Shown: positions 17,853 to 27,086 of the stretch, piece after piece
Layout of the letters: each line of letters begins with the position of its first letter
How positions within the stretch are numbered: the stretch's first letter is position 1
DNA from: JACADW01 sp963747985
Lineage (GTDB): Bacteria; Acidobacteriota; UBA6911
Direction: 5' to 3'
Length of the DNA stretch: 64,000 nucleotides
Assembly (NCBI GenBank): GCA_963747985.1
Contig: CAVVHG010000009.1
Span: 62,001 to 126,000 of the forward strand
Made by a program: the position numbers and the translations under genes
The notes under the pieces: generated by a model
Seen by the model: the letters and a program-made list of their open reading frames with translations, nothing else
Told to the model about the DNA's origin: nothing
Database searches by the model: none

Positions 17853-19223
17853 TCACAGCGTCCAAGGGTCACGCATGGGGCGATCGAGCATCCTGTTAGC
17901 CTCGTCGTCGTTGACGAAGGACTCCTTGTCCGGATCCCACCGCAGTTTTCGCCCGAGCAGGATCGCGATCTGCTGGAGATTGCAGATGGTGTCCGAGTAG
18001 AAGGCGATGTCAATATTTGCCGCCGGCTGGGTCTTTCCCTTCACTGCGTCAATGAAGTTGACGTGGTGGTCGTCGCTCTTGAACAGGTTGATTTCACCGG
18101 CACCGATGGTTTCGTTTACGAGAGACTTGGGGCTGGCGTCCAGCTTGCTGCGGTCCACGTGAACCCATCCTTTGTCTCCGATGAACATCACACCGTGGCC
18201 GTGACCTTCGGCCTGAAGCGGATGCTCCTTGCTCGTCGCGTCATCCATGTGGACGAGGGTCACGCCGTTTGCGTACTTGTTCTCGACCTGCCACTTTGTC
18301 GCTGCGTTGGTGAGCATCCCGGTCGGGAATTCACCTTTACCTTCGACGGCTACCGGACAGGAAAGGTCAGTACCGTTTCCCCACTGAGCGATGTCGAGGT
18401 GGTGAACGCCCCAGTTGCCGATCATGCCGATGCAATAGTCCAGGATGCAGTACCAGATGCTGTAGCCTCCGAATGGTCCTTCATCCTTGACCCATGGCCG
18501 GCATCGCTGATAGCAGTAGGGCGCCATCGGTGCGGGTCCGAGCCACATCTCGTAATCCAGTTCCTTCGGCACCGGCTCTGTGGGTTGGAGCGGGCAGGTC
18601 CAGCTCCCCGGGACACCGACCAGAATAGTCTGCAGTTTACCGATCCTGCCGTTACGAACCAGCTCACATGCCTTCCGGAAGTCCGCCCCGGATCTCTGCT
18701 GCGTTCCAAACTGGAAGACGACCCCGCTCTCCTTCACGGCCTTTCGGACCGCCTGCGCTGCCCGGATGCTCCAGCCGATCGGCTTTTCGCAGTACATGTG
18801 CTTCTTCTGCCGCGCCGCCTCGATCACAATCAGGGGGTGCCAATGGTCGGGCGCCGTGATCTGTATGGCGTCGATATCCTTGCGGCTCATCAGCTCCCTG
18901 AAATCCCGGTATTCCGCGCACGACTTGTTCTCGTAGACCTCATTCACTTCGTTCCGGGCCTTGAGCCGGCGGGTTTCGTGAACGTCGCAGACGGCAACCA
19001 CCTGGACGTCCTCCCTGTGCCTGCGGAACTTCCGCATGTTGTCTGTCCCCTGGATTCCCAACCCAATGCAGGCGAGAGCTATCTTGTCGCTTGGCGCTGT
19101 TGCCCCATCTCTGCCCAGGGCCGAAGACGGGATTATCTGCGGGAACGATGCGACACCCGCAGCCGTTGCCATCTTCTTCAGGAACTGCCGGCGGTGACCT
19201 CGAAACCCTGTCGATTCTTTCAT
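17853..19223 (-). CDS. Tat-exported Gfo/Idh/MocA oxidoreductase
   Basis: 456 residues. A twin-arginine signal 'HRRQFLKKMATAAGVASFPQ' leads to a Rossmann domain ('ACIGLGIQGTDNM'), the 'HMYCEKPIGWS' hallmark with its catalytic Lys, and a C-terminal domain with 'NWGVHHLDIAQWG'. Exported relatives are common in glycan-degrading bacteria and probably carry tightly bound NAD(P); activities range from glycosidase-like to sugar oxidoreductase. The ATG follows AGGAG at a good distance. Its start overlaps the stop of the upstream small frame (19220-19585) by 4 bp. Substrate not assigned. Confidence 0.85.
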   Translation of the reverse strand: MKESTGFRGHRRQFLKKMATAAGVASFPQIIPSSALGRDGATAPSDKIALACIGLGIQGTDNMRKFRRHREDVQVVAVCDVHETRRLKARNEVNEVYENKSCAEYRDFRELMSRKDIDAIQITAPDHWHPLIVIEAARQKKHMYCEKPIGWSIRAAQAVRKAVKESGVVFQFGTQQRSGADFRKACELVRNGRIGKLQTILVGVPGSWTCPLQPTEPVPKELDYEMWLGPAPMAPYCYQRCRPWVKDEGPFGGYSIWYCILDYCIGMIGNWGVHHLDIAQWGNGTDLSCPVAVEGKGEFPTGMLTNAATKWQVENKYANGVTLVHMDDATSKEHPLQAEGHGHGVMFIGDKGWVHVDRSKLDASPKSLVNETIGAGEINLFKSDDHHVNFIDAVKGKTQPAANIDIAFYSDTICNLQQIAILLGRKLRWDPDKESFVNDDEANRMLDRPMRDPWTL

Positions 19224-19585
19224 GAGTTCTTCTCCTGTCGCCGAATGCTCAGAACGCCCTTATAAGCATTTCCACTCGGGAGCACAAGGGCAAATCCGTG
19301 CTCTACCGGATGCTCTCGGGACAGCGCGCCTTCCAGGGTGAATCCATGCCGTTGGCGCCGGCGGCGATTATGCGCGAGGAACCGAAGTCGCTCGGCGAGG
19401 TCACGGGACAACTGCCCGTGGAGGTGGAGCATCTCCCTGACGGCGGACACGCTGGTCTCCTCATGGAGTGAGCATGCGGACAATATTTGGACGGCATTGC
19501 TCCGGACGGCTTGAAGCAGCTCAGGCCACGCTGCATATCTTTGACCGTTGTCACCCCTTGAGGTTGTTGACTCATTTCCCCTCAA
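19220..19585 (-). CDS. Hypothetical small protein, coupled to the Gfo/Idh gene
   Basis: 121 codons from a TTG; no ATG is available in frame near the beginning. The stop overlaps the next ATG (ATGA), and third codon positions are mostly G/C as in the neighbours, both favouring a real gene. 'LHGQLSRDLAERLRFLAHNR' suggests a helical, basic middle part. I recognise no family. The start region also contains an 8-bp inverted repeat (19556-19563 / 19580-19587), and no Shine-Dalgarno is convincing, so this may be a 3' fragment of an older gene. Confidence 0.35.
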   Translation of the reverse strand: MRGNESTTSRGDNGQRYAAWPELLQAVRSNAVQILSACSLHEETSVSAVREMLHLHGQLSRDLAERLRFLAHNRRRRQRHGFTLEGALSREHPVEHGFALVLPSGNAYKGVLSIRRQEKNS

Positions 19586-19734
19586 GGCCTACGCTACTGA
19601 CCTGATTCAATTTCGAGATAGACCGCTGCGTGTTTCGAAGGTTCGACAGCAGTGAGCCGAATGGCGACGTTCTCTCCATCAGCCCTCAACAGGAGAGATC
19701 GGGCTGACAGGCTCGAATTCAAAAGGAATGGAAT

Positions 19735-20256
19735 ATGAAATGCCCCAAGTGCGGAATCATCAATCAAGGCGATGCGCAGAGATGCCAGTGCGGCTACGAT
19801 TTCGAGCTGATCAAGCAACTGACCTCGTATCTGGGCCAGTCAGGAACAAGAACGCCGGAGGAGGGGGAGACGATCGAGGACCTGTTTCAGAGGCCCCAGA
19901 AAGTGCAATCGGACGAAGGTCACTCGCTGGCAAGAAGATATGGAGACGCCTATCGCATCGGGAAGGGTCTGGCGAGGATAGGGAGACTCGCAAGAGTCCT
20001 TAGTCCGATTCTTGGTGTTCTGACGTTTCTTGTCGGGCTGCTGCTTGCCGGCGGCAACTACCCTCCCGGACTTGGCGCGACGACAACAGTGTTGGCCGGT
20101 TCGCTAATGAGCATCCTGGTCGCGGTTCCCGTCTTTCTTCTCGGCGAACTCGTGAACGCACTGGGGCAGGTCCTCATGGTGACTCTCGATACTGCCGTCA
20201 ATACGTCGCCGTTCCTGGATAACACGCAGAAATCGCTGATATTGAGATTGGGTTAG
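19735..20256 (+). CDS. Zinc-ribbon membrane protein
   Basis: 173 residues. The N-terminus is a zinc ribbon, 'MKCPKCGIINQGDAQRCQCG' (Cys3, Cys6, Cys17, Cys19). A charged linker follows, then two hydrophobic helices ('LGVLTFLVGLLLAGGNY' and 'LAGSLMSILVAVPVFLLGEL'). Shine-Dalgarno AAGGA is seven bases before the ATG. Proteins of this layout are common and mostly unstudied. The gene ends seven bases before the convergent NHL gene. Confidence 0.7.
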   Translation: MKCPKCGIINQGDAQRCQCGYDFELIKQLTSYLGQSGTRTPEEGETIEDLFQRPQKVQSDEGHSLARRYGDAYRIGKGLARIGRLARVLSPILGVLTFLVGLLLAGGNYPPGLGATTTVLAGSLMSILVAVPVFLLGELVNALGQVLMVTLDTAVNTSPFLDNTQKSLILRLG

Positions 20257-20263
20257 TCCCAAC

Positions 20264-21412
20264 CTAGTCAGCAGGGAATTCTCCTTTGACCGTCGTGGCC
20301 GGCTGGTTCGAGCATATGTACTTCTGCGGTCCCGGATTGAATGCCTCGCCGAGGTAGAGGTTCCCCTGCGCGTCCGCGCAGATGCCATGGAGCATGTTCA
20401 GCTTCCCGGGCACGTGGCGATCGCTGCGGGGACAGGTGGGGAATGCCCATATCTGAAGGATCCTGCCTTCAGGATTGAATTTCACGGCAATCTGATCCTG
20501 CTGAAGCCGGCCGCCGGTTATCTCCGTATACTGATCGAGCCTGATCGGGGTGCAGCCGCAGGTCCATATCGCGTTGTCCGCTGTCGGAACCAGGGGCCAG
20601 GAAATCATCAGATCGCGCCAGATGTCCAGTAGCCTGCCGTTGAAATCGTACACCTTGATCCGGATATTTCCGCGATCCACGACGTAGAGGTGTTCGCCGA
20701 TGTGGCAGATCGCATGCGGATCGATAAAATCCTCCGGGCCGACGCCGTTCTTCCCCCACGTCTTGATGAATCTTCCATCCGGCGAGAAATGCACTATGCG
20801 ACGGTTGCCGTAACCATCGGACACGAACACGCCTGCCGGGGTGACCGTCATGTCGGTGGGACGGTTCATGTGAGTGCTGTCTTCCCCAGGCGCGTCGAGC
20901 GTTCCGATCGTCAGGAGGACGTTGCCGTCCTGGTCGCACTTCTGGATCACGTGGCGGTTCGTGTTGGCGACCCAGACATTTCCGGATGCATCGAATCGAA
21001 ACAGATGAAGATTGTATGGCCCCTTCTGCCTGCTTTGGAACAGAGCAGGTCCCTTTTCGGAAAAGAGCTCCGGGCTGTCCCAAGCGCGGATGAAGTTACC
21101 TTTCGTGTCAAATATCATCATGGCCGGAAAGGCGCGGTTCGATACCCAGATCCGCTGTCTGTCGTCGACCATTACGGCGGGATTGCCTGCCCAGACGCCG
21201 AGTGATTCGGGCTTTCGCGGCCAGGCCGGATCGAGCTCATACCTGGTTACAGGCGAGGTCGGTGTGGAAGAGGATGACTCTGTTTGTCTTTGGGTCATAT
21301 CGAAGCTGCTGGGAGCAAGAGTGGAAGCCAGCGTGAACCCGGCGAGTTTCCGCCCCGTTTCATGGAGAAACGCCCGCCGCGGGTACCTGCTCTCGTCTTC
21401 TCCCAATCGCAT
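20264..21412 (-). CDS. Tat-exported NHL-repeat six-bladed beta-propeller protein
   Basis: About 382 residues. 'YPRRAFLHETGRKLAGFTLA' is a twin-arginine signal. The mature part has NHL-type blades with 'DGYGNRRIVHFSPDGRFIKT', 'WGKNGVGPEDFIDPHAICHI' and 'HGICADAQGNLYLGEAFNPG', as in peptidyl-alpha-hydroxyglycine lyase-like and other extracytoplasmic propellers. No catalytic set can be assigned, so it may bind ligands or proteins. Upstream in-frame ATGs could add up to 24 residues; I use the last ATG before the Tat motif. Confidence 0.75.
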   Translation of the reverse strand: MRLGEDESRYPRRAFLHETGRKLAGFTLASTLAPSSFDMTQRQTESSSSTPTSPVTRYELDPAWPRKPESLGVWAGNPAVMVDDRQRIWVSNRAFPAMMIFDTKGNFIRAWDSPELFSEKGPALFQSRQKGPYNLHLFRFDASGNVWVANTNRHVIQKCDQDGNVLLTIGTLDAPGEDSTHMNRPTDMTVTPAGVFVSDGYGNRRIVHFSPDGRFIKTWGKNGVGPEDFIDPHAICHIGEHLYVVDRGNIRIKVYDFNGRLLDIWRDLMISWPLVPTADNAIWTCGCTPIRLDQYTEITGGRLQQDQIAVKFNPEGRILQIWAFPTCPRSDRHVPGKLNMLHGICADAQGNLYLGEAFNPGPQKYICSNQPATTVKGEFPAD

Positions 21413-21659
21413 TCCCTTTCCGGGCTGTAGCCCGTCATTTCGAGCAGGGACCATGTCCTGTCTATTCGGGCCATGGTTGCACAACTGCAGCGAAAAAGTC
21501 GACGGTCAACGCAATGGGCGCATCGAAACCGGACGCCCTGGTTTCGATGCGGTACTGGTCAAAGGGTAAACCACAAAAGGGCAAATCAGCAATTGACTGG
21601 GAAGAGAGGTCATGGCAAAAGGGCTCCAGCAGATGCCGGATGAAAGGAGTGCATCACAA

Positions 21660-22751
21660 ATGACGCACATGACACGCCGTTCATGGATCAAAAGCAATGT
21701 CGCGATTGCCGCTGCAGCGAGCGCGGCTTCATCCCTGCCCAGGATGGGCCACGCTACGCAACAGGGCAGGATCATACTGTCACACGTCCTCAATCTGGAT
21801 GAACCTGAACGCCTGAAACTCTGCCTGCAGATGGGCGTCACTCACGTTGTTTCGACTCCCTCCCTGAAAGGTATCGGCCCGGATCAATATGCGGCGGCGA
21901 TGCAGAGTCATAAAGACGCATGGGCCGAGGCAGGGTTCAAAGTTGCGGTCTATGAAACCATGACGCCGGTTCCTGCTGACAATATAAGGCGGGGCTCGCC
22001 CGGCCGTGACCAGGAACTCAGAAACTGGATTGCTTTCGTTGAAGCCATGGGTAAGGTCGGCATCCCGGTCCTATGCTACAACCTGGGACAGGGAGGAAGG
22101 CGAACGAGTAACAAACTTGTTCTGCGGGGCGGAGCCATCACAACCGAGCATGACTATGAGGCGTCCAAGAAGCTTCCTCCTGCACAGGAGATCTACACCG
22201 AAGACCAATTGTGGGAAGCCTTGACGTGGCTGATAGAGCGAATTATTCCCGTATGTGAGAAGGCGAATGTCAAGATGGGGTACCACCCCAACGATCCTGC
22301 TGTGTCTCCATACCTCGGCTCTGCGCAGATAATGATCAGTCCTGCAGCCTACCGCCGTCTGTTCTCAATTGCAGAGAGCCCATGCAATGGCGCCTCATTC
22401 TGCCAGGGGAACTTCAGATCGATGAAATACGCGCCGGGCGAAAGCATCTATTCGGTGGCCACGGAATTCGCCGAGAGACGCAAGATTCAATTCGTCCACT
22501 TCCGCGACGTTGAGGGCACGGCGGATACGCGCTACCACGAGACATTCCATGACAACGGCCCGACGGACATGGCCAGGATGCTCCAGTGCTACGCCCGAGG
22601 AGGATTCGTCGGCCCCTTGCGTACCGACCACGCACCGGCGATGGAGGGCGAGGATTCACAGAAGAGACCCGGCTATGCCATGCTGGGGCACATCTTCGCT
22701 CTCGGGTACACCATAGGCATGATGCAGGCACTGAATATAGCCTATGAGTAG
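21660..22751 (+). CDS. Mannonate dehydratase (UxuA)-like protein with Tat signal
   Basis: 363 residues. The start 'MTRRSWIKSNVAIAAAAS' is a twin-arginine signal, unusual for a family that normally works in the cytoplasm. The TIM-barrel core shows UxuA-type metal and substrate motifs: 'MGYHPNDPA', 'VHFRDVEGT', 'FHDNGPTDMARML' and 'GPLRTDHAPAMEGE'. UxuA removes water from D-mannonate to give 2-keto-3-deoxygluconate. AAAGGAG lies ten bases before the chosen ATG; another ATG at 21612 is in frame. The stop overlaps the GH38-like gene by 8 bp, so the two are surely co-translated. An exported isomerase or dehydratase of free sugar acids is possible. Confidence 0.75.
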   Translation: MTHMTRRSWIKSNVAIAAAASAASSLPRMGHATQQGRIILSHVLNLDEPERLKLCLQMGVTHVVSTPSLKGIGPDQYAAAMQSHKDAWAEAGFKVAVYETMTPVPADNIRRGSPGRDQELRNWIAFVEAMGKVGIPVLCYNLGQGGRRTSNKLVLRGGAITTEHDYEASKKLPPAQEIYTEDQLWEALTWLIERIIPVCEKANVKMGYHPNDPAVSPYLGSAQIMISPAAYRRLFSIAESPCNGASFCQGNFRSMKYAPGESIYSVATEFAERRKIQFVHFRDVEGTADTRYHETFHDNGPTDMARMLQCYARGGFVGPLRTDHAPAMEGEDSQKRPGYAMLGHIFALGYTIGMMQALNIAYE

Positions 22752-25317
22752 ACTCGCATTTTGTTGTGTCTGCTTCCTCACGCTCTGCCTGCACGCATCC
22801 GCGCAGAAGGCGAAGCGCATCTACCTCGCGCCCGATGACCACACGGACTACATGTGGAATGCGGACGAGACAGCCTATCGTGATGCCTTCGTCACGATGC
22901 TTGACTACTACATCGCGCTCGCTGAGAAGACCGCCGGCGAGCCACCGCAATGGCAGAGCCGGTGGAACTGTGACGGGAGTTACTGGTTGTGGACCTACGA
23001 GCGCGAGCGCGGGCCGGAACATTTCGCCCGGCTGATTGCGCAGCTCCGCCGCGGGCAGATCAGCGCTCCACTGAACGCGCTCGTTTCCTGTTACGGCGGG
23101 CAACCGGCGGAGGCGGTGCTGCGTGGCATGTACTACTCCGGGCGGTTGGAACGGCGATACGGGCTGCGTTTCCGGCAGGCGGCGGCGACGGAAAACCAGA
23201 CGCTGCCGCTCGGCCTTGCGTCGCTCTGGGCAGGGTCGGGCGCGCGCTGGAGCTGGCACGGTGTGTGCGCCTGTGCGTCGAAAATGCCCTCGGCGACCGA
23301 GCCGCGCGATCACGAGATCTACTGGCTGGCCGGCCTCGACGGCCAGCGCGTGCTCATGAAGTGGCATTCGCTCAACAACCACCCCCGCCAGGGCCACGCA
23401 AACGAGAGCATCGGCGGCTATGCCGAAGCCCGCTATCCGGAGGACGTCGTCGAGTTTCTCGACAGAGACGAGGGCTTCAACCGCCGCTACACCGACCCCG
23501 CGACCGGGCAAGCCTACGAGGTCCGCAGTGCCTTCGGCAAGGGATGGGACGACCTGCAGACACTGACCGACGAGTTTCCGCGAATTGCGCGTGCGCTCAG
23601 CAACGATCGCCGCCAGGTGATCGTTTCGAACATGGAGGATTTCTTCGCCGATTTCGAAGCGCGCTACGGCGCAACCCTGCCGACAGAGAGCGTCGCGCGG
23701 GGTAACGAGTGGGATTTGTACTCCGCCTCGATGGCCGAATTGTCGGCAGGCGTGAGGCGCAGCGTGGAGAAGCTGCGCGCGGCCGAGGCCCTGGCGACGC
23801 TTGTGAGCCTGCAGCGGCCGGCTTTCCTCGACGGACGCGCGGCCGCACGCGACCTGGCGTTCATGAATCTCGGCCTCTACTGGGAGCATGACTGGACTGC
23901 CGACGGGCCGGTAAAACGCGAGGCACGCGCCGCGTGGCAGCGGCGTCTTGCGAAGGAAATCGCGCGCTACGTGGACGCACTGCACAGCGGGGCGGCCGCC
24001 GGTCTAAGCGCACTTATCCCGCGGGGCGGCCGATGGCCCCGTTTCTATGCATTCAACCCGCTCGGCTGGACGCGCACAGCCGCCGTGGACCTCCCCTACG
24101 GTGGCCCGTGGCCCGCGCACGTCGTCGACGTGACGACAGGGAAGGAGGTTCCGTCACAGGCCGTCACGCTCGATGGAACACGGCGCCTGAGAATCCTTGC
24201 GCCTGATGTGCCGGCCATCGGCTACAAGGTCTTCGAGGCTCGACCCGGGCCGGGTGCGTCCTTTGCCGATGCTGCTGCCGTGCAGGACGCGACGCTGGAG
24301 AATGAATTCTATCGCGTGACCCTCGCGGGCCACGGCGCGCTCGTCAGCCTGGTCGACAAAACGCGCAGCAACCGGGAGTATGTTCGCAGCAGTATGAACG
24401 ACCTCGGGGGCGACGGCGGTACGGTGACGGTAGAACAGGCGGGGCCGGTATCGGTCACGCTTCGGGCCAGTGGCGGCGGCCCGCCTGTCCGCACGGTGCG
24501 CGTGACCCTGGTGCGCAACTCGCACCGCATCGAACTGCAGAACGAGATCAACGCGAATTTCGCCGACGTCCGCTCCTGGGCCTTCCATTTCAATCTTACC
24601 GATCCCGTCGTACAGCACGAAGAGGTCGGTGCCGTCCTGCGGGCGCGGCTTTCCCCGGACGGGGGACACTACACCCCGCGCCAGGCACGATACGACTGGC
24701 TCACCCTCAATCACTTCGTCGACATGACCGGCGAGGGCGGCGTCGGCATCACCCTCTCCAACGCCGACTGCGCCTTCTTCAGACCCGGCCAAAGCAGGGA
24801 CGAACAACTCGACACCGCCACCCCGAGCCTGACTGTCCTTGCCGGCGGCCAGGTGGACGGACCCGGCCTCGGCATCACGGCGCAGGGCGGAGACAGCCAT
24901 TTTCTTCAACGATTCGCGCTGATGACGCACGCCGGCTACAATCAGACCGCCGCGATGAAGTTCGCGCTCGAGCATCAGAACCCGCTCGTAGCCGCACGCG
25001 TTACCGGCGGAGCCGGGGCGGCCTATCCCGCGGAGACACTCTCGCTGCTGACGGTCTCAAACGACAACGTGCTGCTCTGGGCTCTCAAGCCCGCGGAGGA
25101 AGGCGTGGCGCAAGGTCTTATCGTCCGAGTCTGGAATCAGGCAGCGCAAAGCGCGGTCTTCAGGCTCGCTCTGAACGTGCCCGGCAGGACGCTGGCATCC
25201 GCTCGGAGCACTACTCACCTGGAGACCGACCTTGCGCCCGCCGATACCACCGGCGGGGCGCTGACTGCTCGCGCCGCGCCGCAGCAGATGATGACGTTTC
25301 GACTGCAGGTGAAATAG
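22744..25317 (+). CDS. Secreted GH38-like alpha-mannosidase family protein
   Basis: 857 residues with a Sec signal ('FCCVCFLTLCLHASA'). The N-terminal domain opens with 'YLAPDDHTDYMWNADE', corresponding to the metal-binding His-x-Asp block of GH38 (His33, Asp35) but with an atypical surrounding sequence. The middle three-helix part follows, then a long beta-rich C-terminal domain ('VTLVRNSHRIELQNEINANF', 'YDWLTLNHFVDMTGEGGVGI') as in GH38 mannosidases and related lyases. I infer release of mannose or a related sugar outside the cytoplasm. The start lies inside the end of the mannonate-dehydratase-like gene. Confidence 0.75.
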   Translation: MSRLAFCCVCFLTLCLHASAQKAKRIYLAPDDHTDYMWNADETAYRDAFVTMLDYYIALAEKTAGEPPQWQSRWNCDGSYWLWTYERERGPEHFARLIAQLRRGQISAPLNALVSCYGGQPAEAVLRGMYYSGRLERRYGLRFRQAAATENQTLPLGLASLWAGSGARWSWHGVCACASKMPSATEPRDHEIYWLAGLDGQRVLMKWHSLNNHPRQGHANESIGGYAEARYPEDVVEFLDRDEGFNRRYTDPATGQAYEVRSAFGKGWDDLQTLTDEFPRIARALSNDRRQVIVSNMEDFFADFEARYGATLPTESVARGNEWDLYSASMAELSAGVRRSVEKLRAAEALATLVSLQRPAFLDGRAAARDLAFMNLGLYWEHDWTADGPVKREARAAWQRRLAKEIARYVDALHSGAAAGLSALIPRGGRWPRFYAFNPLGWTRTAAVDLPYGGPWPAHVVDVTTGKEVPSQAVTLDGTRRLRILAPDVPAIGYKVFEARPGPGASFADAAAVQDATLENEFYRVTLAGHGALVSLVDKTRSNREYVRSSMNDLGGDGGTVTVEQAGPVSVTLRASGGGPPVRTVRVTLVRNSHRIELQNEINANFADVRSWAFHFNLTDPVVQHEEVGAVLRARLSPDGGHYTPRQARYDWLTLNHFVDMTGEGGVGITLSNADCAFFRPGQSRDEQLDTATPSLTVLAGGQVDGPGLGITAQGGDSHFLQRFALMTHAGYNQTAAMKFALEHQNPLVAARVTGGAGAAYPAETLSLLTVSNDNVLLWALKPAEEGVAQGLIVRVWNQAAQSAVFRLALNVPGRTLASARSTTHLETDLAPADTTGGALTARAAPQQMMTFRLQVK

Positions 25318-25379
25318 GACCACGCCCTGTGCCTCTGTGCCAGGTGACGGCGGTGACAGAGTCTGCCAGCGATCCCGGC

Positions 25380-25396
25380 AGCCCGACTTCCGGGCT
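25380..25396. terminator. Small hairpin between convergent genes
   Basis: AGCCCG-acttc-CGGGCT forms a 6-bp stem between the GH38-like gene and glycerol dehydrogenase, overlapping the latter's stop codon. There is no long T-run, so termination is only suggested by position. Confidence 0.3.
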
Positions 25397-26501
25397 AAAT
25401 TCCCTTCCGGGCGCAGCCCATCCGGTCGGCGGCGATCAGCGCGGCCACAACCTGGTGAGGACTGGCATCGCCGGCCTCGTGATGGATGCATTCCCCGGGG
25501 GCACATGCCCGCCGTGCCGCCGTCAGAAGATCCTCCTTGGTTACGCCGGCCAGTCCTATTTCTGCCAGAGTCGTCGGCAGTCCGACGGATTCGCAGAATC
25601 CGTAGACGGCATCAATCTCCCTCGGACCCGCGTCCGTCAAATGCAGGCCGGCGAGCGCACCGATTGCGACCTTCTCGCCGTGATAGTAGGCGTGCGTCGG
25701 TGCCAGAGCCGTCAGGCCGTTGTGAATGGAGTGCGCGGATGCCAGGCCCGAACTCTCGAAGCCGAGGCCGGACAGCAGCGTGTTGGCCTCGACGATGCGC
25801 TCGAACGCCGGAGTTACTATTCCTGCTTCATTGGCCTGTTTCGCGGCCACTCCGTAGTCCAGCAGGGTCTCGAAACACAGGCGGGCCAGTGCCAGCGCGG
25901 AGATGGTGCTCAAGCCGCGGCATTCGTTGACTGAGGCGGTTCGTTCGCAGCTGCGGGCTTCGAACCACGTCGCGAGTGCGTCTCCCATGCCGGAGACCAG
26001 GAACCTGACCGGGGCTTTGGCAATGACGCCCGTATCGACTACCACCGCATCGGGATTTCGACGCTGGTAGGTGACTCTTTCGAACACGCCTTGATCCGTG
26101 TAAATGACCGCGCAGGCGCTGCAGGGAGCGTCGGTCGAGGCTATGGTCGGGGCGACGATGACGGGCAGGCGGGCACGATCGGCGACGATCTTGGCGGTGT
26201 CGATCGTCTTCCCACCGCCGACCGCCACAACGACCCGGGCGCCGCACTCCTCTGCCAAACCGGAAAGGCGGGTCAGCTCCCGCTCGCAACACTCCCCTCC
26301 AAACCGCTCCGCCCGGCTCCCCTGCGGCAACACGTCCGCGATGCCGGGCAGGACCTTCGCAAAGGCGGAAGACGCGCAAACCACCAAACCTGCGCCGCCG
26401 AGCGACTGCATCAGCTCGGGCACCGCACCTGAAGCACCGTCACCCTGGAGATAGAGCCCCGGGAAGATGGCTTTGCGAAACCGCGGCTTGTCGGCTGTCA
26501 T
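25395..26501 (-). CDS. gldA: Glycerol dehydrogenase, NAD-dependent, metal-containing
   Basis: 368 residues, nearly identical in length to E. coli GldA. The NAD loop 'VVAVGGGKTIDTAK' is present. The metal ligands can be matched to the Asp in 'MGDALATWFEA', the His in 'SAHSIHNGL' and the His in 'HAYYHGEKVAIG'. 'APTIASTDAPCSA' is another family block. It oxidises glycerol to dihydroxyacetone, though relatives act on other short polyols. The ATG at 26499-26501 is chosen because the longer frame adds a proline/arginine-rich stretch lacking homology. Confidence 0.93.
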   Translation of the reverse strand: MTADKPRFRKAIFPGLYLQGDGASGAVPELMQSLGGAGLVVCASSAFAKVLPGIADVLPQGSRAERFGGECCERELTRLSGLAEECGARVVVAVGGGKTIDTAKIVADRARLPVIVAPTIASTDAPCSACAVIYTDQGVFERVTYQRRNPDAVVVDTGVIAKAPVRFLVSGMGDALATWFEARSCERTASVNECRGLSTISALALARLCFETLLDYGVAAKQANEAGIVTPAFERIVEANTLLSGLGFESSGLASAHSIHNGLTALAPTHAYYHGEKVAIGALAGLHLTDAGPREIDAVYGFCESVGLPTTLAEIGLAGVTKEDLLTAARRACAPGECIHHEAGDASPHQVVAALIAADRMGCARKGI

Positions 26502-26557
26502 GGGGTCCTCGCCTTTCCGTTTGGAGCCGCCCGACCTGGGAGGCCCCTGCATCTAAC

Positions 26558-26742
26558 GGGGATTATTCATGAATCAGCGGGAAGGAAGCATTTGTGGACA
26601 CGGAGAAACGCTGGCCGAGTTTTTGCCGCACTGAAGGTGACAGCGCTGCGCGCGGATCGAATCACCATTTTCGATCCGCGTTCATCCGCGTTCATCCGTG
26701 TCCCAAATCCCCTTCTCCTGGATGCTTCGTGAATTATCCGGG
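26558..26742. repeat. MITE-like element with palindromic ends
   Basis: The left end 'ggattattcatgaatcagcg' and right end 'gatgcttcgtgaattatccg' are inverted relatives of each other, and each contains a near-perfect palindrome around TTCATGAA. The interior holds the direct repeat 'ccgcgttcatccg' twice near 26677-26698. The right-end motif recurs at 59718-59743. Short frames through it are an artefact commonly mis-annotated as proteins. The 585-bp gap 26502-27086 holds no gene I can support. Confidence 0.55.
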
Positions 26743-27086
26743 TTAAGACGTCAGCATACCCCATTTGTGAGGTTCCAGCGCGGGCATCGACGAACTTCGC
26801 GGCGGCCTCTCAACTCCTGTGTCGCCGATGCTCGCCGGTGCAGTGAATTCGCGGTCTTCGTTTCACGCGATGCCTGCGCAGGGAATCAGAGTGATGCCGT
26901 GATCCTCGCGAACTCTCTCCTGCCGGTGTTCACTGTGTCAGTCACGTGCGGGAAGGTTTGGCCCGACATCGGGGAGATATCGTTACTCTGTTCCGCCAGT
27001 TTCCTTCAGGCTGTCGCGCTCTCTTCTGTGCCCCATCAATCCAGGGTCATCTGGTTGGTTGCGATCTCGTGTCAAACGCGACTGTA

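Noticed and set aside
22414..23985. Minus-strand frame of 523 codons
   Set aside because: Antisense to the mannonate-dehydratase-like and GH38-like genes; no family resemblance.
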